A stretch of DNA of 41,215 nt, from assembly GCA_947626775.1 (NCBI GenBank), contig CANQTL010000030.1, positions 1 through 41,215 on the forward strand. Reading direction: 5' to 3'. The position numbers and the translations under genes were made by a program. Positions 16,971 to 26,186 of the stretch are shown piece after piece (positions within the stretch are counted from its first letter, which is position 1; every line of letters begins with the position of its first letter). Origin of the DNA: an uncultured Lachnospiraceae bacterium (lineage in GTDB: Bacteria; Bacillota; Clostridia; Lachnospirales; Lachnospiraceae). The notes below the pieces were generated by a model that worked only from the letters and a program-made list of their open reading frames with translations, was not told where the DNA came from and made no database searches.

Positions 16971-19787
16971 TCAGTCCGCCGCGGCCTGCGCGCCGCCGGT
17001 CAGCCCGTGCTCCTCACCGTCCCGGTCTGTCCAGCGAAACAGCGTGATTTCGCCCTGAAACCGACCCGTCAGCTCTCCGATCCGCTGAACCGGGAACACA
17101 AAGGTCGCGTGCTCCTCAAAAGGTTCGTCGCTCCCCAGCGTGCCGACGCTCGCGCCGTCCACATAGAGCGTCGTCCTCCCCGATTCGCCCACCACCGCGA
17201 GGCTGACAGGTTTTCCCTTGGGAAGCGTATACTCCCACTCGTACAGCCTGCCCTCCCTGGCGAAGCCGACCTTGCCGCTCTCCGGCGCTGCCGCGTAAAA
17301 AGCCCACTCGCCGTATGCGGCGTCGCTCTCCGCAATCACCTGTTCTCCCGCAGCGTCCTCATCCAGACACACATCGATCCGCACCTCGCAGACCGGTTCA
17401 ATCCCGACGTCATCGCCATAGAGAAGGTTCGTACGCCCGCCGGCGCTGCGCAGAGCCTCCGCCGTCTCGTCCGCCTGCCTGACGAACGCGCCGTACGCAG
17501 CAGATGTCTCTCCCCACAGTCTGGCGCTCAGCACTGCCAGCGGTTCCCTGAAGCGCTCGTACAGATCATACTCGCTGATCCCAACATCCAGACTGCCCGC
17601 CATGTCGTTCCAGATCATGTACGCCGCCCCCAGCATCCGGGGAGAGTAGCGCGGAACGACCTCCATCGTGTCGTAATCGTAGAATTTGTTCGGCTCCCAG
17701 TTATCATACAGTTCTCTGTTATCCAGATGATCATAGCCTCCGCCCGGAATCACATACAGATGATTGTTCTGCATGTTGATGAGTGAATAGCCCGCCTCAT
17801 ACATCTCGCGCGGATCGGCCCAAACCGTACTCCACAGATTCATCTGCAGACCGTCGGGATCCGGCAGCGTGCTGCCTGCCATATTGCTCAGACTGCCCCA
17901 CATGCGCACCGTCCTGCCCCCGGAGCGCACCATATCCGCGATCTCTTCCGCATAGAGCCGGTACTGTTCGCCGTCGCCGTAGTATTCGTCCATACCGATG
18001 TTGACGATCCGGGCGTCCGCGAAGGCCGCGTTCTCTCCGTCAAGCGCCTCCTGCCAGATATCACGGACAAGCGCCACCGCATCCGCATTATCCAGATCGA
18101 TCTGATCCGCCGACTCCGGCGTATCGCCCAGCGCGTACGCCGGATACAGCTTCGTGATCGACAGGGAATGCGCCGGCGTGTCGATCTCCGGCACGACGGT
18201 CACTCCGTAATCCCGCGCCTCTGCAATGAAGCGCGCAAACTCTTCCTTCGTATAGGCGTAGTCCTGCGAGGTCAGCCGCTCCCCGTCCGCATTCGCGACG
18301 TCCGACTCCAGCCGGAACGCGCTCTTTGCCGTCATGGCGCTCTCCACGGAATCCGCCAGGCCGCTGGTACTCAGGATCACATTGTCATTTAAGTGGATCG
18401 ACAGATCATTCATCTTATAGTACGACATCTCCTCCAGGACGGCGTACAGCGTCTCCAGAGAAACCGCCCGGCGCGCCACATCGATGCCGAAGCCCCGCAC
18501 CGCATAGAGCGGATAATCCCGGATCTGTCCCCGTGGAAGCGTACACTCTCCCGACTGCGCATAGCTCTGGGAGAGAAGCTGCAGAATCGTGACAGTACCC
18601 CAGCGCGCTCCCGCGGCCGTCTCCGATTTTATGACACAAATGTCGCTTATGTCGCAGGCATACCCCTCTTCGCCCAGCCCGTCCGCCGCATCCGCATAAC
18701 ACAGGTACAGATCGCCCTCGTTGACGTCCTGAAGTCCGCCCTCTTCGACCCGTACGCCGTTTGGCGCCAGCGCGCCGCACTCCTTCGCCATCAGCTCCGC
18801 CACCCGCCGCAGATCGGTTCCCGCTTCCGCGACGATCCGCAGGCTGCCCTCCTCTGCCAGCGTCAGTCTTCCCTGTCCGCCGCGCCATTCTGCCAGCGCC
18901 GGAATCACTGTCGGACAGTCATTGTACTGCAGCTCCTGCGCCTCGGCGAACGCGGCGTCCGCCGCACCGCGCTCCGCCGCGCCGACAGCGGGCACCGTGA
19001 CTGTACGCAGGACCTCTCTTACATCCGACGGATCACTTTGGTTCGTCACCCGAAATCCCACCGTCACCTCTTTGTCCTGAATGTTCGGATAAACCGTGCC
19101 GTCCGCGCCGACCACCTGCTCATAATCCGCTCCCAGATAGGAAACCTCGTAGCCGTCCGGAGCCTCCGGCATCACCAGATATCTGCCGCCGCCCTCCATA
19201 GCACCCACGGAGAGCTCTCCCAGCAGCCAGGCCGCCGGCTTGTCCGCATAGACTTCAAACTCGTAGAGAGATACGTTCCGATAGAGATCGGAATAGTCTT
19301 CCGCGTTCTCAGATACCGCAAAGATGCTGAGACGAAGATATCTGACCCGCGCAGGCTTATCCAGCGCAATCTCCTGCACTTTTGTCTCCGGCGCAGTGTC
19401 AAAGGCAGACAGCGTCCCCCAGTCCTCTCCGTTCAGAGACCCCTCCAGCGCATAGGAGACGGCGTTCCTGCGCTCCCATTTCAGGACAACAAAAGAAACT
19501 GAAATTTCTTCCGGAAATTCCAGTTCAATATAGTGGGAGGCGTCCTCCCAGTCGTTCTCGCTGGACCAGCGGGAAGTCCGGTCCGTATCATCGCCGTCGA
19601 TCGCCTTATCCGCGGTCAGTTCTTCGTTCTCCGTGCTGTCGCAGACGGCGACAACCCCCCGCCTGCGCGCGAGATTGTCGCTCTGTCCGGCGCGCAGAAT
19701 CGTCAGAAGGCCCCCCGCCAGAACCGTGAACGCCGCGAGAATGCACACGCAGATCAAGACGGTCTTTCTCTTTTTCTTCTTATCCAT
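16971..19787 (-). CDS. Surface-anchored glycoside hydrolase, GH20 type, with discoidin-like and LamG-like domains
   Basis: 938 residues. Order of parts: basic N-terminus and one hydrophobic anchor or signal (about 9-33, no clear cleavage site), a discoidin (F5/8 type C) domain (about 40-185), a linker with an Ig-like stretch (about 190-265), a GH20 N-terminal domain (about 290-420), the GH20 barrel (about 425-760) and a LamG-like domain (about 790-925). The catalytic Asp-Glu pair is Asp600-Glu601 in 'NIGMDEYYGDG', and 'PEIDTPAHS' is the usual strand-4 motif. GH20 enzymes act on terminal beta-GlcNAc/GalNAc; the motif style recalls lacto-N-biosidases, but specificity is not certain. No LPXTG motif is present, so it is probably held by the N-terminal anchor. 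Confidence 0.88.
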   Translation of the reverse strand: MDKKKKRKTVLICVCILAAFTVLAGGLLTILRAGQSDNLARRRGVVAVCDSTENEELTADKAIDGDDTDRTSRWSSENDWEDASHYIELEFPEEISVSFVVLKWERRNAVSYALEGSLNGEDWGTLSAFDTAPETKVQEIALDKPARVRYLRLSIFAVSENAEDYSDLYRNVSLYEFEVYADKPAAWLLGELSVGAMEGGGRYLVMPEAPDGYEVSYLGADYEQVVGADGTVYPNIQDKEVTVGFRVTNQSDPSDVREVLRTVTVPAVGAAERGAADAAFAEAQELQYNDCPTVIPALAEWRGGQGRLTLAEEGSLRIVAEAGTDLRRVAELMAKECGALAPNGVRVEEGGLQDVNEGDLYLCYADAADGLGEEGYACDISDICVIKSETAAGARWGTVTILQLLSQSYAQSGECTLPRGQIRDYPLYAVRGFGIDVARRAVSLETLYAVLEEMSYYKMNDLSIHLNDNVILSTSGLADSVESAMTAKSAFRLESDVANADGERLTSQDYAYTKEEFARFIAEARDYGVTVVPEIDTPAHSLSITKLYPAYALGDTPESADQIDLDNADAVALVRDIWQEALDGENAAFADARIVNIGMDEYYGDGEQYRLYAEEIADMVRSGGRTVRMWGSLSNMAGSTLPDPDGLQMNLWSTVWADPREMYEAGYSLINMQNNHLYVIPGGGYDHLDNRELYDNWEPNKFYDYDTMEVVPRYSPRMLGAAYMIWNDMAGSLDVGISEYDLYERFREPLAVLSARLWGETSAAYGAFVRQADETAEALRSAGGRTNLLYGDDVGIEPVCEVRIDVCLDEDAAGEQVIAESDAAYGEWAFYAAAPESGKVGFAREGRLYEWEYTLPKGKPVSLAVVGESGRTTLYVDGASVGTLGSDEPFEEHATFVFPVQRIGELTGRFQGEITLFRWTDRDGEEHGLTGGAQAAAD

Positions 19788-19832
19788 CGTCCGTTCCGTT
19801 ATGGCGCGCCGCAGGGCCCGCCTCTGTTATCC

Positions 19833-20333
19833 CTATCCCAGCAGCGCGCCCAAAAGCCCGTAGGACAGGATCGACATAATAATCGTCGCTATGGCGATTC
19901 CGAGAAGCTCCGCGAGGATCGCTTTCTTAAAATCAATGTCCAGCAGCGCTGCGATCAGCGAGCCCGTCCACGCGCCCGTACCCGGCAACGGGATCCCCAC
20001 GAAGAGCACCAGCCCCCAGAACTCATACTTTTTGATGCTGTCGCTCTTGCTCATAGCGCGGTTTTCCAGCTTTTCAATCAGCCCGCGAAAGACCCTGACC
20101 TTCTTGAGCCATTTGAAGATCTGTTTGATAAAGAGCAGAATGAAGGGAATCGGGATGATATTACCGATGATGCAGAGCGGGATCGCCGTAGTGATCGGAA
20201 CCTGTATCAGCCTGGACACGATCAGTCCTCCCCGCAGCTCCAGAATCGGTATCATCGAGATGATAAACACCACGAGTTCCTTCGATACATATTTCCCAAG
20301 TGTGACCGCAAACGCCGCCGCTAATTTTTCCAT
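19833..20333 (-). CDS. COG2426-family integral membrane protein (small multidrug export-like)
   Basis: 166 residues with about four membrane segments. The 'PILELRGGL' motif near residue 30 and 'GIPLPGTGAWTG' near residue 115 are signatures of the COG2426 (PF06695) family, annotated as small multidrug export proteins although transport has not been well shown. GAGGT precedes the ATG at 20333. It lies between hisC and the GH20 gene. Confidence 0.85.
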   Translation of the reverse strand: MEKLAAAFAVTLGKYVSKELVVFIISMIPILELRGGLIVSRLIQVPITTAIPLCIIGNIIPIPFILLFIKQIFKWLKKVRVFRGLIEKLENRAMSKSDSIKKYEFWGLVLFVGIPLPGTGAWTGSLIAALLDIDFKKAILAELLGIAIATIIMSILSYGLLGALLG

Positions 20334-20402
20334 ACCTTCCGTTACCTCTTATCCTTTCCGTCAGTGTGTATCTGTATAGTATATGTCCTTCTCTTCCCAA
20401 AC

Positions 20403-21473
20403 TTACCCGCATATTTTTGCAAGCGCCGCGTACAGCGCCTCCATCTGTTCGTCCGTCCCTATGGTGATGCGCAGATAGTTGGAAATCCTTTCCTTGTCCC
20501 AATATCTGACATATATGTCGTTTTCTTTCAGCCGCTCGAAAATCTCCTTTGCCGGCACGCTCCTGTGGGCTGCAAAAATAAAATTGGCGTAAGAGTCCGG
20601 AAACATAAAGTCCAGCCGCCCAAGCTCTTCCTTCGCCCTCTCACGGGTCCTGACAATCCTGCCGCAGCTCTTTCGGAAATAGTCTGCGTCCCGCACGGAC
20701 GCCGCGCCCAGCTGCAGCGCCGCATAGCTCATCGTGTAGGAATTGACTGAGTACTTCACGTCGTTGAGATATCCGATCAGCTTCGGGCTGCCCATGGCGT
20801 AGCCGATCCGCATACCCGCCATCGACCGCGATTTTGAGAATGTCTGCACCACCAGCAGATTGTCGTATCTGTCAATCAGCCCAAGACAGCTGGTTCCGCC
20901 GAAATCGATGTACGCCTCGTCCACGATCACCACCACGTCCCGATTGGCGGCGACAATCTCCTCGATTTCATCCACCGGCATCAATACGCCCGTGGGCGCG
21001 TTCGGATTCGGGAACACGATGCCGCCGCAGGCCACCCCGCTCTTTTCCTCCATATAGTCTTCCCTGCGGATCCGAAACGCCTCGTCGAGCGGCTGTCTCC
21101 TGTAGGGAATCCGGTACAGATCCGCCCACACGTCGTAGAAGGAGTAGGTGATATCCGGGAAGAGCACCGGTCTGCCGGAATTGAAAAAAGTCACGAACGC
21201 CTGACAGAGTACATCGTCCGAACCGACCCCGATGAAAATCTGATCCGTTCCGATCCCGTAATACGCAGCCAGTTCCGCCGCCAGTTCCGTCTTCTCCGGG
21301 AATGCCGGATACAGGCGCATCTGCTCTGCGTCGAGCCCGGCGATCGCGCGCTGCACCCCCGGCGCAGGCGGATAAGGATTCTCATTCGTATTCAGTTTAA
21401 TCACACCCGCGCGCCTGGGCTGCTCGCCCGCCGTATAGGGGACGACCCTGCGCACATTTTCTTCCCATTTCAT
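20403..21473 (-). CDS. hisC: Histidinol-phosphate aminotransferase
   Basis: PLP enzyme of histidine synthesis that transaminates imidazole-acetol phosphate. 356 residues from the ATG at 21473 (GAGGAG upstream); the frame is open further but without a ribosome site. Seen: 'KLNTNENPYPP', 'FPNPNAPTG', 'VDEAYIDF' and the PLP lysine Lys214 in 'TFSKSRSMAG'. No other his gene is nearby, so an aromatic or other specificity is possible, as often in this family. Confidence 0.9.
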   Translation of the reverse strand: MKWEENVRRVVPYTAGEQPRRAGVIKLNTNENPYPPAPGVQRAIAGLDAEQMRLYPAFPEKTELAAELAAYYGIGTDQIFIGVGSDDVLCQAFVTFFNSGRPVLFPDITYSFYDVWADLYRIPYRRQPLDEAFRIRREDYMEEKSGVACGGIVFPNPNAPTGVLMPVDEIEEIVAANRDVVVIVDEAYIDFGGTSCLGLIDRYDNLLVVQTFSKSRSMAGMRIGYAMGSPKLIGYLNDVKYSVNSYTMSYAALQLGAASVRDADYFRKSCGRIVRTRERAKEELGRLDFMFPDSYANFIFAAHRSVPAKEIFERLKENDIYVRYWDKERISNYLRITIGTDEQMEALYAALAKICG

Positions 21474-21523
21474 ATTGTCCGCTCCTCTGTCTTCGATACG
21501 TCTTACGCCCAGGCTGCCAGCCG

Positions 21524-22564
21524 TCACTTCTGTCCTTCCCGGCTCTTTTCTTCAAGCGCGCGTTCACCGGCCAGCCGGTCATAGACTGCCGCCTGCTCTG
21601 CATTTCCGGCGGCCCGGTAACATTCCGCCAGACCCCGCAGCGGAATCTCGCCGTTTCTGCGGATATCCAGGACACTCTCCGTCTCGTAAGCGCCGTTGTA
21701 AAACCAGACGATCGCCTCGTCCATATCCTGTCGGTCGCGGTAATACTCGCCCAGTTCGCAGCAGATCTCCGAGCATTCCCCGCAGGCGATCGCCTTCATG
21801 GCATATTTAAAGAAATCTTCCGTATCGCCGCACAATCTGGCCGCCCGCGCCGCCACACAGGCCGCTTCCCTGATTTCATCCTCGCCGCGTCCGGTATCCT
21901 GACATGATTGTCGGAAAAATTCCCGGGCAGCGATAAAGTCCCGGTCTTCACCGGAGATAAAAAGTTCTTTGGCATAGATATTGTGCAATCGCTTATCCGG
22001 CCTGCCGCCGGTTTCCGCCATGCGCCGGAAAGCCGCCAGATCCCTGTCCTTGTGATTGCGTTCCGGCATATGCAGAATCTCAATATCGCTGTCATAGACG
22101 ACAGGTTCCAGCCGGACCTGTTCATGGATCGCCCCTTCCCAGCAGAATGTGCGGAGCCTCTTGAACAGCTTCGGTCTGAGCTCTCTGTCAAAATTGTAGA
22201 TCGTACCGCTCTCCAGCTGATTGGCATAATACATCTGCACAATGTCGATCTCCGGAAGAAGCGTCTCCTTGAGCAGCGCAAATGCCTGTCTGTTCTCTGC
22301 GTCCAGAACCTCGTCCGCGTCGGCGGAGTAGATATAATCCATACCGGCCAGGGAGAACGCGAAATTACGGGCCGCCGAGAAATCGCCTGTCCACCTGAAA
22401 TCATAGACCTTATCGGTGTATTTGAACGCGATCCGCTTCGTGGCGTCCGTGGAACCGGTGTCCACAATAATGATCTCGTCCATCAGCCCGGCAATGCTGT
22501 CCAGGCATCTCGCCAGCACCCTCTCTTCATTTTTCACAATCATGCACAGGCTGACCGTTATCAT
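21524..22564 (-). CDS. Glycosyltransferase family 2 with C-terminal TPR-like region
   Basis: 346 residues. The GT-A domain (about 1-210) starts 'TVSLCMIVKNEE..LARCLDSI', has 'IIVDTGSTDATKRIA' for the nucleotide and the metal-binding 'ADAD' in 'YIYSADADEVLD'. The rest (about 220-340) is helical with repeated alanine- and tyrosine-rich pairs, which look like TPRs. This layout is that of the SunS/TPR glycosyltransferase group, whose members modify peptides, proteins or surface glycans. The start is the ATG at 22564; an open stretch of 130 codons upstream is antisense to nothing but overlaps the next gene and reads as noise. Confidence 0.88.
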   Translation of the reverse strand: MITVSLCMIVKNEERVLARCLDSIAGLMDEIIIVDTGSTDATKRIAFKYTDKVYDFRWTGDFSAARNFAFSLAGMDYIYSADADEVLDAENRQAFALLKETLLPEIDIVQMYYANQLESGTIYNFDRELRPKLFKRLRTFCWEGAIHEQVRLEPVVYDSDIEILHMPERNHKDRDLAAFRRMAETGGRPDKRLHNIYAKELFISGEDRDFIAAREFFRQSCQDTGRGEDEIREAACVAARAARLCGDTEDFFKYAMKAIACGECSEICCELGEYYRDRQDMDEAIVWFYNGAYETESVLDIRRNGEIPLRGLAECYRAAGNAEQAAVYDRLAGERALEEKSREGQK

Positions 22565-22601
22565 ACCGCACCCCTGTCCGGCCTCTGTATCTCGGCGGGA
22601 C

Positions 22602-22973
22602 CTATCTGTAATAGACCGACTGTTCCATGTGACCATCCACATGCAGCAGACTCCGCGACCGCCCGGCGCGAAGCTCCAGACCGGCATAGCGGTTCTGCCG
22701 CACAAAATACCGCGAAGGGCAGAGACGGTACCTCGTCGTACAGGACAGGTCCGCCATGCGCTCCCCGATGCATACGAGATACCCGCCTCCGTTCCGGCGG
22801 ATACGAACCCGGCCCAGATAACGATACCGACTGCCGCTCCAGTTGTAGACGCGCATCGTGCGGCTCTGCACAAAATGCCGCACGGCGCCGAGAAACACCG
22901 CAAAAACAAGGAGCAGCGCCGCCGCCTGCAGCATTGCCGCATGATCCGTACCATACAGAAAAGTTATTTTCAT
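22602..22973 (-). CDS. Small membrane-anchored protein of unknown function
   Basis: 123 residues from the ATG at 22973, with AAAGGA upstream. One hydrophobic helix (about residues 15-33) is followed by a basic, tyrosine- and arginine-rich domain of short strands ('RVYNWSGSRYRYLGRVRI', 'RYRLCPSRYFVRQNRY'). I do not recognise the family. It ends 37 bases before the GT2 start and lies 49 bases after the acyltransferase stop, in the same direction as both. Confidence 0.7.
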   Translation of the reverse strand: MKITFLYGTDHAAMLQAAALLLVFAVFLGAVRHFVQSRTMRVYNWSGSRYRYLGRVRIRRNGGGYLVCIGERMADLSCTTRYRLCPSRYFVRQNRYAGLELRAGRSRSLLHVDGHMEQSVYYR

Positions 22974-23022
22974 CACGCGTTCCTTTCCACGGTTATACAT
23001 GCATATTCATAGAGTAGCATAC

Positions 23023-24171
23023 TCATCTGCGGATTGCAAACCGATTCCCGATCCTGTTCAGACCGTACTGCAGCCCGAGCGGCAGAAGAAGTCCCGCCGC
23101 AAGATAGACCGCCTTGAACTGTTCCGCCCCGCGGACCAGATAGAGATAGTCGATATTTCCATAAAACTGCGCGAAATCGAAGTCCGCGCACAACCCTGTC
23201 ACAGCCGCGGCGCCCGCGAGGACGGCCTTGACCAGCATAAACGCGAGCACATGGTGCATCATCACCGCATAGGTGTTCCGCCCCAGGAAACGCAGCGCCC
23301 GGCTCTCGCCGAGTACCGGTGTAAGAACTCTCGCGGCCCGCAGCCAGAATGCTATTCCTGACACAGACGTCACATATGGTATGACCGGACCGTTGGCAAA
23401 ACCGCTGCACCAAACGCTGCTGAACGCAAGTCCTCCGCAGCATACGCCCAACAACGCCTGAATCCCCAGAACGACGGCAAAATAAGGCAGATTGCCGATC
23501 GTGTCGCGCTTCTCCAGTTCGCTGTGGTAAAACCGGCCCATCTGGAAACAGGGAAATAGAAAAAGGATCCGTCCCGGCGTTCGATAAGGTCCCCAGACAT
23601 GCCCGCCAATGGACAGCTGCACCACGGCCATGCCGACGAACAGGCTGCCCAAAAGCATAATCCACTCCGCAGCTCTGCCGCAGGCCGCCCTGTTTTCGTC
23701 CGTTTTCCTCCGGTTCCACAACTCGATCAGCCGCCTCAGCAGCAGTCTGGCCAGGAGATTCATCATCTCCACGACAAACAGCGTCGGCACAAACCATGCG
23801 GCATAGTTATAGAGATACTGATAACCGTGCAAAAAAGGATCCAGAAAAAGCGTCTTCAGATTCACGCTCTCACCCATCGAAAAGCCGGCGCAGCGCAGCG
23901 CCCACGCGAGCAGACCATACAGAAGATTCCAGACCAGATAAGGCCAGAGCAGCCTTCGCACTTTCTTCTTCACATAGAGAAGCGGATGCTCTTCTTCCGA
24001 GTCCCGGTAAAAATACCCTGAGATAAACATGAACAGCGGTATATGAAAAGAATAGTACGGGAACAGATCCCCCACGGTCATAATACCATAGCCGGTATGT
24101 CCCGCCACTACCATGACAATCGCGAACACCGACAAAATACAGAAGGTTCTATCGTACCGCCCGTCTTCCAA
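23023..24171 (-). CDS. Acyltransferase family 3 membrane protein
   Basis: 382 residues with about ten membrane segments. The N-terminal 'VVAGHTGYG' and the following 'YSFHIPLFMFISGYFY' are the hallmark of the acyltransferase 3 family (O-acetylation of surface polysaccharide, including the fucose 4-O-acetylase-like group). The start codon is TTG at 24171, directly after the stop of the NYN gene, and its GGAGG ribosome site lies inside the last codons of that gene. Translational coupling is likely. The acceptor is not known; the neighbouring glycosyltransferases suggest a surface glycan. Confidence 0.9.
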   Translation of the reverse strand: MEDGRYDRTFCILSVFAIVMVVAGHTGYGIMTVGDLFPYYSFHIPLFMFISGYFYRDSEEEHPLLYVKKKVRRLLWPYLVWNLLYGLLAWALRCAGFSMGESVNLKTLFLDPFLHGYQYLYNYAAWFVPTLFVVEMMNLLARLLLRRLIELWNRRKTDENRAACGRAAEWIMLLGSLFVGMAVVQLSIGGHVWGPYRTPGRILFLFPCFQMGRFYHSELEKRDTIGNLPYFAVVLGIQALLGVCCGGLAFSSVWCSGFANGPVIPYVTSVSGIAFWLRAARVLTPVLGESRALRFLGRNTYAVMMHHVLAFMLVKAVLAGAAAVTGLCADFDFAQFYGNIDYLYLVRGAEQFKAVYLAAGLLLPLGLQYGLNRIGNRFAIRR

Positions 24172-25185
24172 CTACACGTCCTCCGCAAACCGAACTTCTC
24201 TCGCGTTGACGTCCCCGTACAGCTCCAGTTCCGGGATCGCCTGCAGAAACTTGGTAAACTGGGAATATCCGTAATTCTTGGGCTTAAAGCGCGTATATTT
24301 CTGATGTACGCTGTTGCTCAGCTCATTGATGCCGATGCCGTCTCTCCCGCATTCTTTCACGAGCGCCTTGATATAATCGGTAACTTCCTCCGCTGTCTCC
24401 ATGTTCGCCGCAAGTTCCACGTTGAGCCTGGTGTTGTTTTTGACCAGTTTCAGACTCGGGATCTCCTCCAGGAAACGCGACAGCAGACTGTAGCCGTAGT
24501 TTCGCACGTCAAAATCCGGATATTTGTTCAGCAGCCTGCTGCCAATCTCCCCGAGGCCGGTCTTCTTATCCTTATTCTCATTCTCCGTGATAATGCTGAT
24601 GATCGCGTTTTCAATCGTTTCCTTGCTGATGGAGGTAGATTCCTTGTCGCCTCCGCTCTTCACAGCCGTCCTTCTGTTTTTGGCGCCCTTATCCGCAGAT
24701 CCGCCCGACGACTTTGCGCTCCCCTTGCCGTCGTCCATCTCCGCCTCATCCTCGTCGATCAGATTCTCCAGAACGGTGAACTGGGAGCAGGCCGTACGGA
24801 AAGAGCGCGGGGTCTTCTCCTCGCCCATGCCGACGACCACCATGCCCGACTCTCTGAGCCGGATGGCCAGTCTGGTAAAATCACCGTCACTCGACACGAT
24901 GCAGAAACCGTCCACATTCCCCGTGTACAGTATGTCCATCGCGTCGATGATCAGCGTGGAGTCCGTCGCATTCTTGCCCACTGTATTGCTGAACTGCTGC
25001 ATAGGCGTGATGGAATTTTCCATCAGTTTCGTCTTCCAGCCCTTCGCATGCGTGCTTGTCCAGTCTCCGTATGCCCTGCGGTATGTCACGATACCGTGTT
25101 TTGTCATCTCGTCCATGATCGCGGCAATATATTTTGAGGAAATATTGTCCGTGTCGATCAGGATCGCAAATCTCTTGTCTTCCAT
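24172..25185 (-). CDS. NYN-domain nuclease-like protein with two OST-HTH/LOTUS domains
   Basis: 337 residues. The N-terminal NYN (PIN-like) domain (about 1-145) keeps the acidic residues expected of a metal-dependent RNase: Asp11/Asp13 in 'LIDTDN', Asp81 in 'LIIDAMD' and Asp100/Asp102 in 'SSDGDF'. An acidic/lysine-rich linker (about 146-190) follows. Then come two copies of an OST-HTH/LOTUS domain (about 195-262 and 268-335), each with the motif 'NYGYS..(T/S)(K/R)FL..IP'. LOTUS domains bind RNA in the families studied, so I infer an RNA-processing role. It is coupled to the acyltransferase gene. Confidence 0.92.
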   Translation of the reverse strand: MEDKRFAILIDTDNISSKYIAAIMDEMTKHGIVTYRRAYGDWTSTHAKGWKTKLMENSITPMQQFSNTVGKNATDSTLIIDAMDILYTGNVDGFCIVSSDGDFTRLAIRLRESGMVVVGMGEEKTPRSFRTACSQFTVLENLIDEDEAEMDDGKGSAKSSGGSADKGAKNRRTAVKSGGDKESTSISKETIENAIISIITENENKDKKTGLGEIGSRLLNKYPDFDVRNYGYSLLSRFLEEIPSLKLVKNNTRLNVELAANMETAEEVTDYIKALVKECGRDGIGINELSNSVHQKYTRFKPKNYGYSQFTKFLQAIPELELYGDVNAREVRFAEDV

Positions 25186-25190
25186 AATAA

Positions 25191-25391
25191 CTACTGTTTC
25201 CTTTCTCTTGGTCTGGTAAAATAGCTGTTGTTATCTGCGTCTCCCGGAGATTTCTTCTCATTAAATCCAAATTTATTTTTCCGTCTTCCGTTTTTGGCGA
25301 TTTGAGCGTCGTCTGCCTGGTTTTCATTTTTCTTTCTCCGTGATGGACGGTTTTGAACCCTTGCGTCATGATACCAACAAGCCGATTCTTT
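25191..25391 (-). other. Open frame with protein-like composition but no normal start codon
   Basis: Upstream of the NYN gene, a minus-strand frame of 66 codons runs from a TAA at 25392-25394 to a TAG at 25191-25193. It is rich in Lys, Asn, Arg and Asp and contains no ATG, GTG or TTG. A ribosome-site-like GGAG with an ATG (25327) exists, but in another frame that runs antisense-like into the NYN gene. It may be the tail of a decayed gene or chance. Confidence 0.2.
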
Positions 25392-25469
25392 TTAATAACA
25401 GTTGTGATATTATTTCATTCCCATTAACATAAGGTATTCCTGCCGCTCTTTTTCTGTGCGCAGGTCCGT

Positions 25470-26111
25470 TTAATATCTGTCGATATTTATTTGAAATTTC
25501 AGCTCGACATATTCCCGGATCAGCTTGACGCAGTTGTCCCACCCGATTTTGGAACTGTTGAGCATCAAATCGTAATTTAACGGATCTTTCCAGTTCTTCC
25601 CTCGGGTATAGTACTTGTAATAATCCGCGCGATACTTGTCTGTCTTGTGGATCAGTTCTTTCGCCCGGCTCTCAGACACCTGCATTCTGTCCATAACGGT
25701 CGCTATACAATCTTTTTCCGGCGCCTCCACATAGACGCTGACCACGTTGGGCAGCTCCCGCAGGACGTAATCCGCACATTTGCCGATCACCACAAAGGAC
25801 TCCGTCTTGGCCAGCTCTCTGATGATCTCTGACTGGATGTTGAACAGATTGATATCCGACGTAAATTCCTTGTCTCTCGGCTCCACCACATAAGTGTACG
25901 GTATCTTCATTAAATGCTTCATGGCATAACTGCCGCGCAGTTTCTCATCCACCTCGGCAAACAGCTTCTTATTGATACCGCTGTACTCCGAAGCCATATC
26001 CAAAAGCTGCCTCTCATAACAGGGAATCCCCAGCTCCCCGGCAAGCTGTACGCCGATCGCCTTGCCGCCGCTGCCAAAACCGCGCCCGATCGCAATTACA
26101 TAGTTGTCCAT
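25470..26111 (-). CDS. Cytidylate kinase-like protein
   Basis: 213 residues from the ATG at 26111 (AAGGAGG upstream). The P-loop is an unusual 'GRGFGSGGK', as in the cytidylate-kinase-like family (PF13189) common in Clostridia, rather than the GPxGSGKS of true Cmk. Other nucleotide-kinase features are present: 'VVIGKCADYVL', 'VYVEAPEKDCI' and a lid-like 'SESRAKELIHKTDKYRADYYKYYT'. A real Cmk is usually encoded elsewhere; the substrate of this family is not established. Confidence 0.88.
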   Translation of the reverse strand: MDNYVIAIGRGFGSGGKAIGVQLAGELGIPCYERQLLDMASEYSGINKKLFAEVDEKLRGSYAMKHLMKIPYTYVVEPRDKEFTSDINLFNIQSEIIRELAKTESFVVIGKCADYVLRELPNVVSVYVEAPEKDCIATVMDRMQVSESRAKELIHKTDKYRADYYKYYTRGKNWKDPLNYDLMLNSSKIGWDNCVKLIREYVELKFQINIDRY

Positions 26112-26186
26112 ATGTCCTTCCTCCTTGTCTGCCACAACATCCGTCCCCGCCGCATACAACGCTGCCGCGCGCGGCACAGGTGCGCT

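Noticed and set aside
22973..23797. Minus-strand open frame of 274 codons overlapping the acyltransferase gene
   Set aside because: Different frame of the same strand as the acyltransferase; no motif, Arg/Gly-rich, and it would exclude a clear membrane protein.
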